Source: JBHJHK01 sp050330975 (lineage in GTDB: Bacteria; Pseudomonadota; Gammaproteobacteria; Competibacterales; Competibacteraceae). From it: DNA of 24,589 nt. The notes under the pieces were generated by a model, which ran no database searches, was not told the DNA's origin, and saw nothing but the letters and a program-made list of their open reading frames with translations. Made by a program: the position numbers and the translations under genes. This document shows, in pieces, positions 16,314 through 23,624 of this stretch (the first letter of the stretch is position 1; the number at the start of each line of letters is the position of its first letter). Location of the stretch: the NCBI GenBank assembly GCA_050330975.1, contig JBHJHK010000184.1:1-24589 (forward strand), written 5' to 3'.

Positions 16314-17675
16314 TCAGACCCCCGCCAGGGCCAGGGGATAGTGGGACAGGACTTCGTGGCCCGTGTCGGTGATCAACACCTGATTCTCCAGCTTGACCCC
16401 TTCACCCCCCGAGCGGCGGCCGACGTAGGACTCCACACAGACCACCATCCCCGGGGCCAACACGCCATCGTAGCCAAATTGCTCCCAGGCTGGGGGAAAG
16501 TAGATACACGGTGCTTCGTCACAGAGACCCACGCCGTGGTAGAGACAGGAGTAGTGGTAAAACGTCTCGGGGTCGTACTGGAGGCTGTGGTGGGTCAACT
16601 CCCGGTAGCTGAGTCCGGGGCGAAGCCACTCGGTGTTGGCGAGGATCTGCTCGTGGGCCAGGCGGTGGAGTTCCCCCTGGTTGGCGGAGGGCTTGCCATC
16701 GCCACACAACCAGGTGCGGGAAATGTCCACACACATGCCGTAGGCGCCGATGAGGTCGGTGTCAAAGGCCACCAGATCGCCGGCCTCGATGATCCGACTG
16801 CTGCACTCTTGGAACCAGGGGTTGGTCCGGGGCCCCGAGGCCATGAGCCGGGTTTCGATCCACTCGCCGCCCCGGGCGATGCTCTCGGCGTGGAGGTGGC
16901 CCCACAGCTGTTGCTCGCTGATCCCCGGGGCCAAGTGGCGGGCCATGACGGCCACGGCCCGATCGCAGGCGGCAATGGCACAGCGCATGGCGGCGATCTC
17001 GGCGGCGCATTTGATCTCCCGGGCCGTTTCCATCACCGCCTCGCCGTTGTGGACCTCCACCCCATGGCGCGCCAGGGCCCCAAGGCCTTCGGGGTTGCAG
17101 CGGTCGACGGCGAGGCGGCGGTTGCCCCCACCCCACTGGGTCACCAGGGCGGCGATCTCGGCGCCCCAGGCTCGGGCCTGGTGGTCGATGCGCTCCCCGG
17201 CGGCAAAGTAAAACCAGGGAATGGCCGGGCGAATCTCGTCGATGAGATCCAGATGGCCACTGAGGTGCTCACAGCCATCGTAGTCAAAGAGAATCACCGG
17301 CCCGTCGGCGGCGATAAACGCGTAGCGACCGGCGTTGTGGGTGATCCACAGCTGCATATTGGTGCTGTCGGTGGCGTAGCGCACGTGGAGGGGGTCGAAG
17401 AGGACGATGGCGGCGTAGTCCCGGCGTCGGAGTTCGGCCCGCACCCGCTGGAGGCGGTAGGCGCGCATGGCCTCGACGTCGGGCAGGGGCAGCCCCAAGG
17501 CGGCCCACTCCCCTTCGGCGAGGGCCCCGGGACCTAGCACATGGCGATTGAGGGTTTTGGCATGGGCCACCGTCTCGGCCGACGGGGTCTGCAGGGCATG
17601 GATCTTGGCCCGGTGGCGCCCGGTGGGTTGTTGTTTTGCTAGCTGGGTCTCCACGACTCTCCCATGGGGCCCCAA
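16314..17675 (-). CDS. dddP: DddP-type DMSP lyase (M24 fold metalloenzyme)
   Basis: This 453-aa protein has the pita-bread M24 fold but matches DddP, which cleaves dimethylsulphoniopropionate to DMS and acrylate. Blocks resembling Roseobacter DddP are EGEWAALGLPLPDVEAMRAYR, FDPLHVRYATDSTNMQLW, GGEWIETRLMASGPRTNPWF, FDTDLIGAYGMCVDISRTW, LYHGVGLCDE and VKLENQVLI. Metal-site residues appear at Asp305, Asp307, Asp317, His380, Glu415 and Glu430, with Asp386 as the likely base. Asp307 stands where M24 peptidases have Gly in DxG. Spacing equals that recalled for Ruegeria DddP (295/297/307/371/377/406/421). The start is TTG at 17675 or GTG at 17654; neither has a decisive ribosome site. It converges on the uronate operon and appears to be monocistronic. 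Confidence 0.88.
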   Translation of the reverse strand: MGPHGRVVETQLAKQQPTGRHRAKIHALQTPSAETVAHAKTLNRHVLGPGALAEGEWAALGLPLPDVEAMRAYRLQRVRAELRRRDYAAIVLFDPLHVRYATDSTNMQLWITHNAGRYAFIAADGPVILFDYDGCEHLSGHLDLIDEIRPAIPWFYFAAGERIDHQARAWGAEIAALVTQWGGGNRRLAVDRCNPEGLGALARHGVEVHNGEAVMETAREIKCAAEIAAMRCAIAACDRAVAVMARHLAPGISEQQLWGHLHAESIARGGEWIETRLMASGPRTNPWFQECSSRIIEAGDLVAFDTDLIGAYGMCVDISRTWLCGDGKPSANQGELHRLAHEQILANTEWLRPGLSYRELTHHSLQYDPETFYHYSCLYHGVGLCDEAPCIYFPPAWEQFGYDGVLAPGMVVCVESYVGRRSGGEGVKLENQVLITDTGHEVLSHYPLALAGV

Positions 17676-18000
17676 AGACCCCTCTGTGGTGGTGATCTCT
17701 AACCATCGATGGCGCTATGGAGTATCCCTTGGGTTGCGAACCGCGAGCAATAGCCCATCTCGGCGCCGGGGAGTGGTGTGGCATGGCGTCGTCGAGGGCT
17801 CAACCCACCCCTTAGCCAACCCCCACGGCCCCATGGCAGCAAGACCCACGGTTACAGCTTTTCCCCACGGCAGCCCATGGGCTGGTATCTGCCGCCAAGG
17901 CGCATAAAATAGCCCCCAGTGCCAATCTGCCAAATGGGGCGAAGGCCGCCAGACAATCCGCCATTTCAACTGTCACTCCATCCCATGGGACGCTTGGATC
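17676..18000. other. Divergent intergenic region between dddP and the 18001 gene
   Basis: About 325 bases without a credible gene. It should contain the promoter of dddP (minus) and of the downstream pair (plus). The only strong structure is the palindrome at 17871-17884 beside a TAAAAT hexamer. CCATGG-containing words recur (17831, 17873, 17985) but look coincidental. Confidence 0.5.
17871..17910 (+). promoter_or_regulatory. Palindrome with adjacent promoter-like -10 element
   Basis: CAGCCCATGGGCTG (17871-17884) is a perfect 14-bp palindrome. Seventeen bases after an imperfect -35 (CTGGTA, 17882-17887) lies TAAAAT (17905-17910), a good -10 match, about 90 bases before the 18001 start. The palindrome overlaps the -35, as an operator would. 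The -35 is poor, so this is tentative. Confidence 0.3.
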
Positions 18001-18453
18001 ATGTCATCGACCATCGCAAAGGCCATGCACTTCGACAAACAGTCTTTGATTGTCTACGTTATTTTTTCTCTCGTAGCCCTCGGCTTGTTATTTATCGCCT
18101 TTTATAGAACGAGTCTGCTGGCAGGGGAAATTGACCAAAGCAATCGCAGGATCGTGGGTAACCTTGCACAAATCACTCAACTCAGCGGCGATTTGGAAAA
18201 GCTGAACCAGACGATGGCCAAATCCCTGGAGAACAGTGAGGCTCAAATCGCCAGCACTAAGGCCGAACTTCTGGACTACGCCCAAAGACATCAATCCATG
18301 CTGTTGGAATCTTTAGAACTGAGCCGGTCTCTACAGGATTCATTTCTCAAGCAGGCCAAGGAGGAACTTCAGCTCATCAGAAAGGATGTCAACGAGCTCA
18401 TCAGGAGGAGTGGCAGCTTGACCAATTTTCAAGGAACGACGAGCCCTCGTTGA
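18001..18453 (+). CDS. Membrane-anchored coiled-coil protein of unknown function
   Basis: Not recognised. This 150-aa protein has one membrane helix at about residues 15-35 (SLIVYVIFSLVALGLLFIAFY). A long predicted coiled coil follows over about residues 42-135, rich in Leu, Glu, Gln and Lys with repeated hydrophobic spacing (IDQSNRRIVGNLAQITQLSG, LEKLNQTMAKSLENSEAQIA, LLESLELSRSLQDSFLKQAKEELQLIRKDV). The positive-inside rule suggests the coil is periplasmic or extends from a short cytoplasmic N-terminus; this is not decided. Composition is less GC-rich than surrounding operons. The ATG at 18001 has only a weak GGGAC upstream; the ATG at 18025 is an alternative. The next gene follows after 35 bases in the same direction, so the two likely form a pair. 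Confidence 0.7.
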   Translation: MSSTIAKAMHFDKQSLIVYVIFSLVALGLLFIAFYRTSLLAGEIDQSNRRIVGNLAQITQLSGDLEKLNQTMAKSLENSEAQIASTKAELLDYAQRHQSMLLESLELSRSLQDSFLKQAKEELQLIRKDVNELIRRSGSLTNFQGTTSPR

Positions 18454-18488
18454 GAGAACATCAGCTGACATCGGAGTAGGGACACACT

Positions 18489-19388
18489 ATGACGGGAAAA
18501 GTATTGCTGTTCTGCCTGCTCATGCTTTTGACCGATGCCCTGTGGGCACAGGGCGGGGAGACCGACACCCCGGGGGTTGCCGGTGGAGGGGCCACGGCCG
18601 AGACCATCCAGCAAACCATCCAGCAAACCAACGCCCTCCTCGCCGAGGAGCTACAGTTGCTCACCGGGGATTTGCAGGCGACGCAGACCGTTTTTGACGG
18701 TATCACCCTGTTGAGGCGAGCCGTGGCAAAACTGGGCAGCCAGAGTTCGACGGTCAATACAGCGCAAATGGCACTCGTCACCGGTTTGCTGGAGGCCCTC
18801 GACAACTATTTATTTGCCGCGAGTATCAAGGACGAAAAACTCACTGCCCTCTTCCACGACGAGATTGAGACCCTCGGGGCGAAGGTCCGGGAAACCATCG
18901 TCACCGATGGCACCCAGGGGCTGTCCCCTGGCGCGACGAATCGAGATGGCGCCATCATCGATCAGAAGTCCATCGTCTTGAGTGATGAAGTGGCGAGGGT
19001 ATTGGCTTCCCTGGACTATCCCCAGGAGGCCATGTGTGAAGCAGAACACCCAGACTCCCCCCAATTTAAGCTCGCCAACACCTCGCCCCTCCGGGCGTTG
19101 TTCTCCACCATCGATTCAAAGGCGGATGGGCAGCTGATCATCCTGCAAATCTCCATCACCTGCATCTACGAAGACGAAGACGCATCGCCCCGAGCTCCCA
19201 GGAGGCTCAGAATCAAAAGGAGAAACAACGACATCACCATCGAGGTGGCCATGGATGAACGGGGTTGCTCATCGATCTCCAGTATCCTCAGGCCCAACTT
19301 TATGGGTGAGCTTTTCACTGCTAGTGCCGTCGACGATATCAAAAAAATCATGAATGGTTTGGAGGTTTGCGCATTCACCATTTATTGA
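18489..19388 (+). CDS. Exported protein of unknown function
   Basis: Not recognised. This 299-aa protein has a clear signal peptide (MTGKVLLFCLLMLLTDALWAQ, cleavage near residue 20). A Gly-rich spacer follows, then a helical region with an in-register repeat IQQTIQQT caused by a 12-bp tandem repeat (18604-18627). The middle is helical (residues about 55-125). The C-terminal half is beta-rich with four Cys (about residues 181, 226, 260 and 294), enough for two disulphides. A basic patch PRRLRIKRRNN occurs near residue 240. The ATG at 18489 has GGAG/AGGG just upstream. It follows the membrane coiled-coil gene by 35 bases, suggesting a shared envelope role. Its stop overlaps the convergent hydrolase stop by seven bases. 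Confidence 0.75.
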   Translation: MTGKVLLFCLLMLLTDALWAQGGETDTPGVAGGGATAETIQQTIQQTNALLAEELQLLTGDLQATQTVFDGITLLRRAVAKLGSQSSTVNTAQMALVTGLLEALDNYLFAASIKDEKLTALFHDEIETLGAKVRETIVTDGTQGLSPGATNRDGAIIDQKSIVLSDEVARVLASLDYPQEAMCEAEHPDSPQFKLANTSPLRALFSTIDSKADGQLIILQISITCIYEDEDASPRAPRRLRIKRRNNDITIEVAMDERGCSSISSILRPNFMGELFTASAVDDIKKIMNGLEVCAFTIY

Positions 19389-20419
19389 TCGAGCAACGCC
19401 GCCACCGCCGCCCGCAGCGTCTGCTGATCTTGGGGGCTGTCCACGGGGTTGCCCGCCCGGTGCCCCCACAGCGAATCCAGGGGGCGAAACTCGGCGTTGG
19501 GCATCTGAGCGGCCTCGGCGTGGCTGTCCTCGGGGGTGAAATACAGATCCTTGACACAGGGCATGACAAAGGTGCGGGCGGTGATGGCCCCCAACGCCTG
19601 GGCCAAGTCGCCGCCGTAGAGGGGGTTGGCGCTGATATCCGAGGCTTGCCAGGTGTCGATCATGGATAGCAAATCGTCGGGGTGACGGCGGAGGAAGTTG
19701 CCCTCCCAGGCCCGGACCAGAAAATCCTCTAGACTGGCAAATCCCAGGGCTTCAAAGCAGCGCTGGCGGTAAAAATCCTGGGACAAGGCCCAGCCGGCGT
19801 AGATCCGCCCCATGGCCCGTAGCCCCCGCACCGGGTGGGCGGTGAAGTGGTTGCCCCGCCAGTGGGGGTCGGCGGTGAGGGCGGCCTTGACCCCCTCGAG
19901 GAACACGTGGTTGTGGAGGGAGGTCTTGGCCGAGCCACACACGGCGCAGATCCGCGCCACCCGCTGGGGGAAAATCGCCCCCCAGTGGAGGGCCTGCTGG
20001 GCTCCCATGGACCAGCCGTAGACCAAGGCCAAGCGTTCGATGCCCAACGCCTCGGTGAGCAACCGCGCCTGGGCGTGGACGTTGTCCCAGTGGGTAATCA
20101 GCGGCCGCCGCCCAACACCCAAGGGAAGCTCGTAGTTGCTGGGGGACGACGATAGGCCATTGCCCAGCATGTTGGGGATGACGATGAAATAGCGGCTGGG
20201 ATCCAAAATCCCGGCGGCGCCCACGAGCCAGTCGATATCCGGATGCTGGGCGCCAAAGGAGGTGGGGTAGAGGATGGCGTTGCTGCGATCCCCAGCCAGT
20301 TGGCCATGGGTGGCGTAGACCAGTTTGGCCTTGGGGATGGTCATGCCCCCCTGGAGGACCAGATCCCCCAGCTCAAAGGTGTGGTGGGGCACGGGCAAAC
20401 CCTCGCAGATGTAGATCAT
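19382..20419 (-). CDS. MetX-like alpha/beta hydrolase (homoserine O-acetyltransferase family)
   Basis: This 345-aa alpha/beta hydrolase aligns by pattern with the MetX/acyltransferase group. ELGDLVLQGGMTIPKAKLVYATHG and FGAQHPDIDWLVGAAGILDPSRYFIVIPNMLGNGLSSSPSN are its N-terminal blocks. The nucleophile elbow is YGWSMGAQQALHW with Ser137. The triad is completed by Asp291 (VKDLYFTPEDS) and His320 (LWGHRAGNP). MetX itself usually has GGSMGG and GHDAFL, so the altered elbow and His motif argue for an esterase-like relative and against a true methionine-pathway acetyltransferase. The ATG at 20419 is chosen; ATG at 20443, with AGGGACGG upstream, is equally possible. Divergent from the nitrilase-family gene, with which it may share a regulatory region. 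Substrate unknown. Confidence 0.85.
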   Translation of the reverse strand: MIYICEGLPVPHHTFELGDLVLQGGMTIPKAKLVYATHGQLAGDRSNAILYPTSFGAQHPDIDWLVGAAGILDPSRYFIVIPNMLGNGLSSSPSNYELPLGVGRRPLITHWDNVHAQARLLTEALGIERLALVYGWSMGAQQALHWGAIFPQRVARICAVCGSAKTSLHNHVFLEGVKAALTADPHWRGNHFTAHPVRGLRAMGRIYAGWALSQDFYRQRCFEALGFASLEDFLVRAWEGNFLRRHPDDLLSMIDTWQASDISANPLYGGDLAQALGAITARTFVMPCVKDLYFTPEDSHAEAAQMPNAEFRPLDSLWGHRAGNPVDSPQDQQTLRAAVAALLDQ

Positions 20420-20582
20420 CGATGGTCTGCATCCCCAACCCATCCGTCCCTGGGGAGCCAACCCTTCACCTCCCCATGGTAGCACCCCTTTGGCCCCGCC
20501 AGGACGTCGAACGCCGCCGGGCAGTTGCTGGCATTGTGGACTACCCTTAGGGCATTTGATCCAAAAGCTGCCCGAGGTGGCC
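20420..20582. other. Divergent intergenic region, hydrolase / nitrilase genes
   Basis: 163 bases between two start codons facing away from each other, so promoters for both should be here. I see no reliable -35/-10 pair and no inverted repeat worth naming. Confidence 0.4.
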
Positions 20583-21467
20583 ATGTCCGCAACCCAAAGC
20601 CCCGCCGAGGCGGGGGTCACCATCGCCTGTGCCCAATTCGAACCCCACATCGCCCATAAGGCGGCCAACATCGCCAAGACCGTCGCTCTATTGGAACAGG
20701 CGGCAGAACGGGGGGCTCGTCTGGTGGTCATGCCCGAACTGTGCAATTCCGGCTACTGCTTTCAAAGCCGCGCCGAGGCCTTTTCCCTGGCGGAAACCGC
20801 CCATGGGGGGGAGACCATCGAGGCCTGGGCCGCGGCGGCCAAGCGCTTCGACCTCTATCTGGTGGCCGGCTTTGCCGAGCGGGAGGGCCCAATGCTCTAT
20901 AACAGTGCAGCCCTGGTGGGCCCCCAGGGCCTGGAGGGGGTCTACCGCAAGGCCCACCTGTGGAACAACGAAAACCTCTACTTTGAGCCCGGCGACCGGG
21001 GGTTCCCGGTGTTTCAAACCCCCTTGGGGCGGATCGCCATGTTGATCTGCTACGATTGCTGGTTCCCCGAGGCCTGGCGGCTGTGCGCCCTCCAGGGGGC
21101 CGACGTGGTCTGCGTCCCCACCAACTGGGTGCCCATCCCCGGCCAAGACCCTAACCGCGAGGCCATGGCCAATTTACTGTGCATGGCCGCCGCCCACAGC
21201 AACTCCATTTTTATTGCCGCCGCCGACCGGGTGGGCACCGAGCGGAACCAACCCTTTGTGGGCCAGAGCCTCATCATAAGCTACACCGGCTGGCCCGTGG
21301 CCGGCCCCGCCAGCTTCGACGGCGAAGAACTCCTGGTGGCCAATGTCAACCTGGCCGAGGCCCGGCGGCGCCGCAACTGGAACGACTTCAACCAGATTCT
21401 CCGGGATCGCCGCACCGACCTCTACGACGAAATGGTGGGGGCCGACGCCGACCCCCACTGGTACTGA
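20583..21467 (+). CDS. Nitrilase-superfamily carbon-nitrogen hydrolase (amidase)
   Basis: This 294-aa cytoplasmic enzyme has the Glu-Lys-Cys catalytic set of the superfamily: Glu52 in VVMPELCNSGY, Lys123 in VYRKAHLWNNE and Cys156 in MLICYDCWFPEAWR, with the auxiliary Glu130. The fold is complete. The CWFPE form and the GY/F pattern after the catalytic Glu are closer to amidases and N-carbamoyl-type hydrolases than to true nitrilases. It precedes an AmiC/UrtA-type ABC importer by about 100 bases, so it probably releases ammonia from an imported amide or carbamoyl compound. The ATG at 20583 has GAGGTGG immediately upstream; a longer frame from 20490 lies in the divergent promoter region. Confidence 0.88.
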   Translation: MSATQSPAEAGVTIACAQFEPHIAHKAANIAKTVALLEQAAERGARLVVMPELCNSGYCFQSRAEAFSLAETAHGGETIEAWAAAAKRFDLYLVAGFAEREGPMLYNSAALVGPQGLEGVYRKAHLWNNENLYFEPGDRGFPVFQTPLGRIAMLICYDCWFPEAWRLCALQGADVVCVPTNWVPIPGQDPNREAMANLLCMAAAHSNSIFIAAADRVGTERNQPFVGQSLIISYTGWPVAGPASFDGEELLVANVNLAEARRRRNWNDFNQILRDRRTDLYDEMVGADADPHWY

Positions 21468-21564
21468 TCCTTCTCCAGTTACCGGTACGAGATTTGCTCC
21501 ACGGATAGGCGGTGCCCCTGCGCCGCCCGTGGATTTGGTTACCCAACCCCCCGAGGAGCCCCCA

Positions 21565-22743
21565 GTGAGACATCGTCAAGCCCTTTCTAAGCTATCCTTG
21601 CCCGTCCTTGCCCTCGCCACCCTGGCTGGCCTTGCACCAAATGGGGGCGCCCTTGCCCAAGACCCCATCAAGATTGGCGTCCCCGTGGGCTTGAGCGGCG
21701 CCAACAGCGTGGTGGCCCCCTCGGTGGTCCAGTCCACGGAACTGGCCATCGAGGAGATCAACGCCGCCGGCGGCGTCCTGGGCCGGCCGTTGGAGATGGT
21801 GGTGGCCGACGACAACAGCGGCGCCCAGGGGGCCCAGCGGGCCTTTCAATCCCTGGTGTTCCAAAGTGGGGTGGACGTGCTGATCTCCATGGAGACCAGC
21901 GCCGCCCGCAACGCCGGGCTGCCCATCGTCAACAGAAGCCGCACCCCTTACATCTATACCTCGTTCTACGAGGGCCGCTCCTGCAGCCCCTACATGTATG
22001 TCAACGCCTGGGTCCCCGAGCAGCAGGTGGCCCCCATCGTCGATCACTTCATGGCCGAATTCGACGCCAAGCGCTTTTTTCTGATCGGCAGCGACTACGC
22101 CTTTGGCCGGGGGATGCTGGAGTTCACCCGCCAGTACATCGCCGACCAGGGGGGTGAAGTGTTGGGGGAGGAGTATCTCCCCATGGATGGCAGCGACTGG
22201 ACGGCCATCATCAGCCAGCTGCGCAGCGCCGACCCCGACGCCCTCATCACCTCCACCGCCGGCGGCGTCCCCAACGTCACCCTCACCCGCCAGCTGCGGG
22301 CCGCCGGGGTGGATATCCCCTATGGCACCCTGGCCGTGGACGAGGGCACCGCCAAGGGCATGGGGGAAGACGCCGCGGGGATTTTTATCTCGGCGTCTTA
22401 CATTTCCAGCATCCCCAGCGAAGAGAACCAGCGCTTCCTAGCGGCCATGGCAGAGCGCTTTGGCGATGACCTCATCACCCCCAACGATCTATCGGTGCCC
22501 CAATACGAGGCGGTGTATCTCTACAAAGCCGCCGTGGAACAGGCCGGCACCACCGACAGCCAAGCCGTCATCGACGCCCTAGACGAGGTCTCCTTCACCG
22601 GCCCCCGGGGCACCATCACCATGAACGACCAGCGCCACGCGCCGTTGACCATGTATTTGGCCCAAGTCCAAGGGGACGGCTCGGTGGCCCTCATCGAGAG
22701 CTTTGAAAACGTCGACCCCGGCGAGCAGTGCCCCAACCTTTGA
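21565..22743 (+). CDS. ABC transporter substrate-binding protein, amide/urea (AmiC/UrtA/FmdD) type
   Basis: This 392-aa periplasmic protein of the Leu/Ile/Val-binding superfamily (Peripla_BP_6) has a signal peptide cleaved near GGALAQD (about residue 32). IKIGVPVGLSG is the first strand, followed by NAAGGVLGRPLEMVVADDNS. A ligand-loop block TSFYEGRSCSPYMYVNAWVPEQQV resembles the YEG..CSP...P.QQ motif of AmiC, UrtA and FmdD, which bind short amides or urea. The later blocks FFLIGSDYAFGRGM and SDWTAIISQLRSADPDALIT are usual. The GTG at 21565 is supported by GAGGAG six bases upstream. With the nitrilase-family gene before it and two permeases after, an amide ligand is likely but not proven. Confidence 0.9.
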   Translation: MRHRQALSKLSLPVLALATLAGLAPNGGALAQDPIKIGVPVGLSGANSVVAPSVVQSTELAIEEINAAGGVLGRPLEMVVADDNSGAQGAQRAFQSLVFQSGVDVLISMETSAARNAGLPIVNRSRTPYIYTSFYEGRSCSPYMYVNAWVPEQQVAPIVDHFMAEFDAKRFFLIGSDYAFGRGMLEFTRQYIADQGGEVLGEEYLPMDGSDWTAIISQLRSADPDALITSTAGGVPNVTLTRQLRAAGVDIPYGTLAVDEGTAKGMGEDAAGIFISASYISSIPSEENQRFLAAMAERFGDDLITPNDLSVPQYEAVYLYKAAVEQAGTTDSQAVIDALDEVSFTGPRGTITMNDQRHAPLTMYLAQVQGDGSVALIESFENVDPGEQCPNL

Positions 22744-22787
22744 GGGTCGGGTAGCCCCGTGCGGCGGTCACAAGGCGACCACCCAAC

Positions 22788-23624
22788 GTGTTAGTTCTGG
22801 CCCTGGATATCGCCACCACTGGCGCCATGCTCTTTGCCGTGGCCGCCGGACTCATGATGATTCTGGGGGTGATGAAGCTCATCAACTTCGCCCACGGGGC
22901 TTTTTTGACCGTGGGCAGCTACTGCGCCTTTGGGGTCACCGAAGCGGGTCTCACCCCGTGGCTGTCGGTGCCCGCCGCCGCGGCCATGGGATTGGTCTTG
23001 GGGGGACTGGTGGAGCGCTTTATCATCCGCCCCCTCTACAAACGGCCCCTGGACGCCATCCTCGCCACCTGGGGCTTGGGGATTATCATCGGCCAGGTGA
23101 TCACGTTGGCCTTTGGCCGCGAGGTGCAGTTTGCCGCCAGCCCCATCAGCGGCACCGTGGAGGTATTGGGGGTGGCCTATTCCAGCTACCGCTTACTCAT
23201 CCTCGCCGTGGCCCTGCTTTTGGGTCTCGCCTTGACGGCGCTCCTCTACGCCACCCGCTTTGGCCTCAACGCCCGGGCGGTGATCATGAACGAGACCCTG
23301 GCCCGGGGCTTGGGGATCGACAGCACCCGGGTGCGGGCCATCACCTTTAGCCTGGGGGCGGCTTTGGCCTGTGGCGCCGGGGCGTTGATCACGCCCCTGT
23401 TGTCCGTCGACCCCAACATGGGCCTGCCCTGGTTGGTGAACTCGTTTATGTTGGTATTGGTGTCGGGGATCTCCATCCCGGGGCTGATGATGGCCTCTTT
23501 GTTGTTGGGGGGGGCACAGGTGGTGGTGAGCACCTATATCTCCCCCATTCTGGGGGGTTTGACCATCGTGGTGTTGGCGGCGGTGGTGTTGCGCATCAAC
23601 CCCCGAGGGATTGGCCATGGCTGA
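22788..23624 (+). CDS. ABC transporter permease, LivH/UrtB family
   Basis: This 278-aa inner-membrane permease of the branched-chain amino acid / urea / amide group has about eight membrane helices. Family blocks visible are GLMMILGVMKLINFAHGAFLTVGSYCAF at the N-terminus, ERFIIRPLYKRPLDAILATWGLGIIIGQV, RFGLNARAVIMNETLARGLGID (the ATPase-contact loop), and GISIPGLMMASLLLGG near the end. It starts at the GTG at 22788, 44 bases after the binding-protein stop, with AAGGCG upstream. Its last codons overlap the next permease start by eight bases. It would form the channel with that protein. Confidence 0.93.
   Translation: MLVLALDIATTGAMLFAVAAGLMMILGVMKLINFAHGAFLTVGSYCAFGVTEAGLTPWLSVPAAAAMGLVLGGLVERFIIRPLYKRPLDAILATWGLGIIIGQVITLAFGREVQFAASPISGTVEVLGVAYSSYRLLILAVALLLGLALTALLYATRFGLNARAVIMNETLARGLGIDSTRVRAITFSLGAALACGAGALITPLLSVDPNMGLPWLVNSFMLVLVSGISIPGLMMASLLLGGAQVVVSTYISPILGGLTIVVLAAVVLRINPRGIGHG

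Noticed and set aside
15388..17537. Long open frames opposite or across the uxuB-like and dddP genes (minus 15388-16278, plus 16020-17537)
   Set aside because: Both are low-complexity shadows. The true genes in the other frames carry catalytic residues and correct lengths.
16314..17675. Reading this gene as an Xaa-Pro aminopeptidase or creatinase
   Set aside because: The M24 fold is shared, but the extra Asp in FDTD, the HGVGLCDE motif and the GEW..ETRL.ASGPRTNPWF block fit DddP better.
18604..18627. 12-bp direct repeat (CATCCAGCAAAC twice) as a possible mobile or CRISPR-like element
   Set aside because: Only two in-frame copies inside a coding sequence, giving IQQTIQQT; no spacers or further units.
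20420..20746. N-terminal extension of the MetX-like gene to 20746
   Set aside because: It would run across the divergent intergenic region and into the nitrilase-family gene, and gives no recognisable sequence. Only the 24-base extension to 20443 is plausible.
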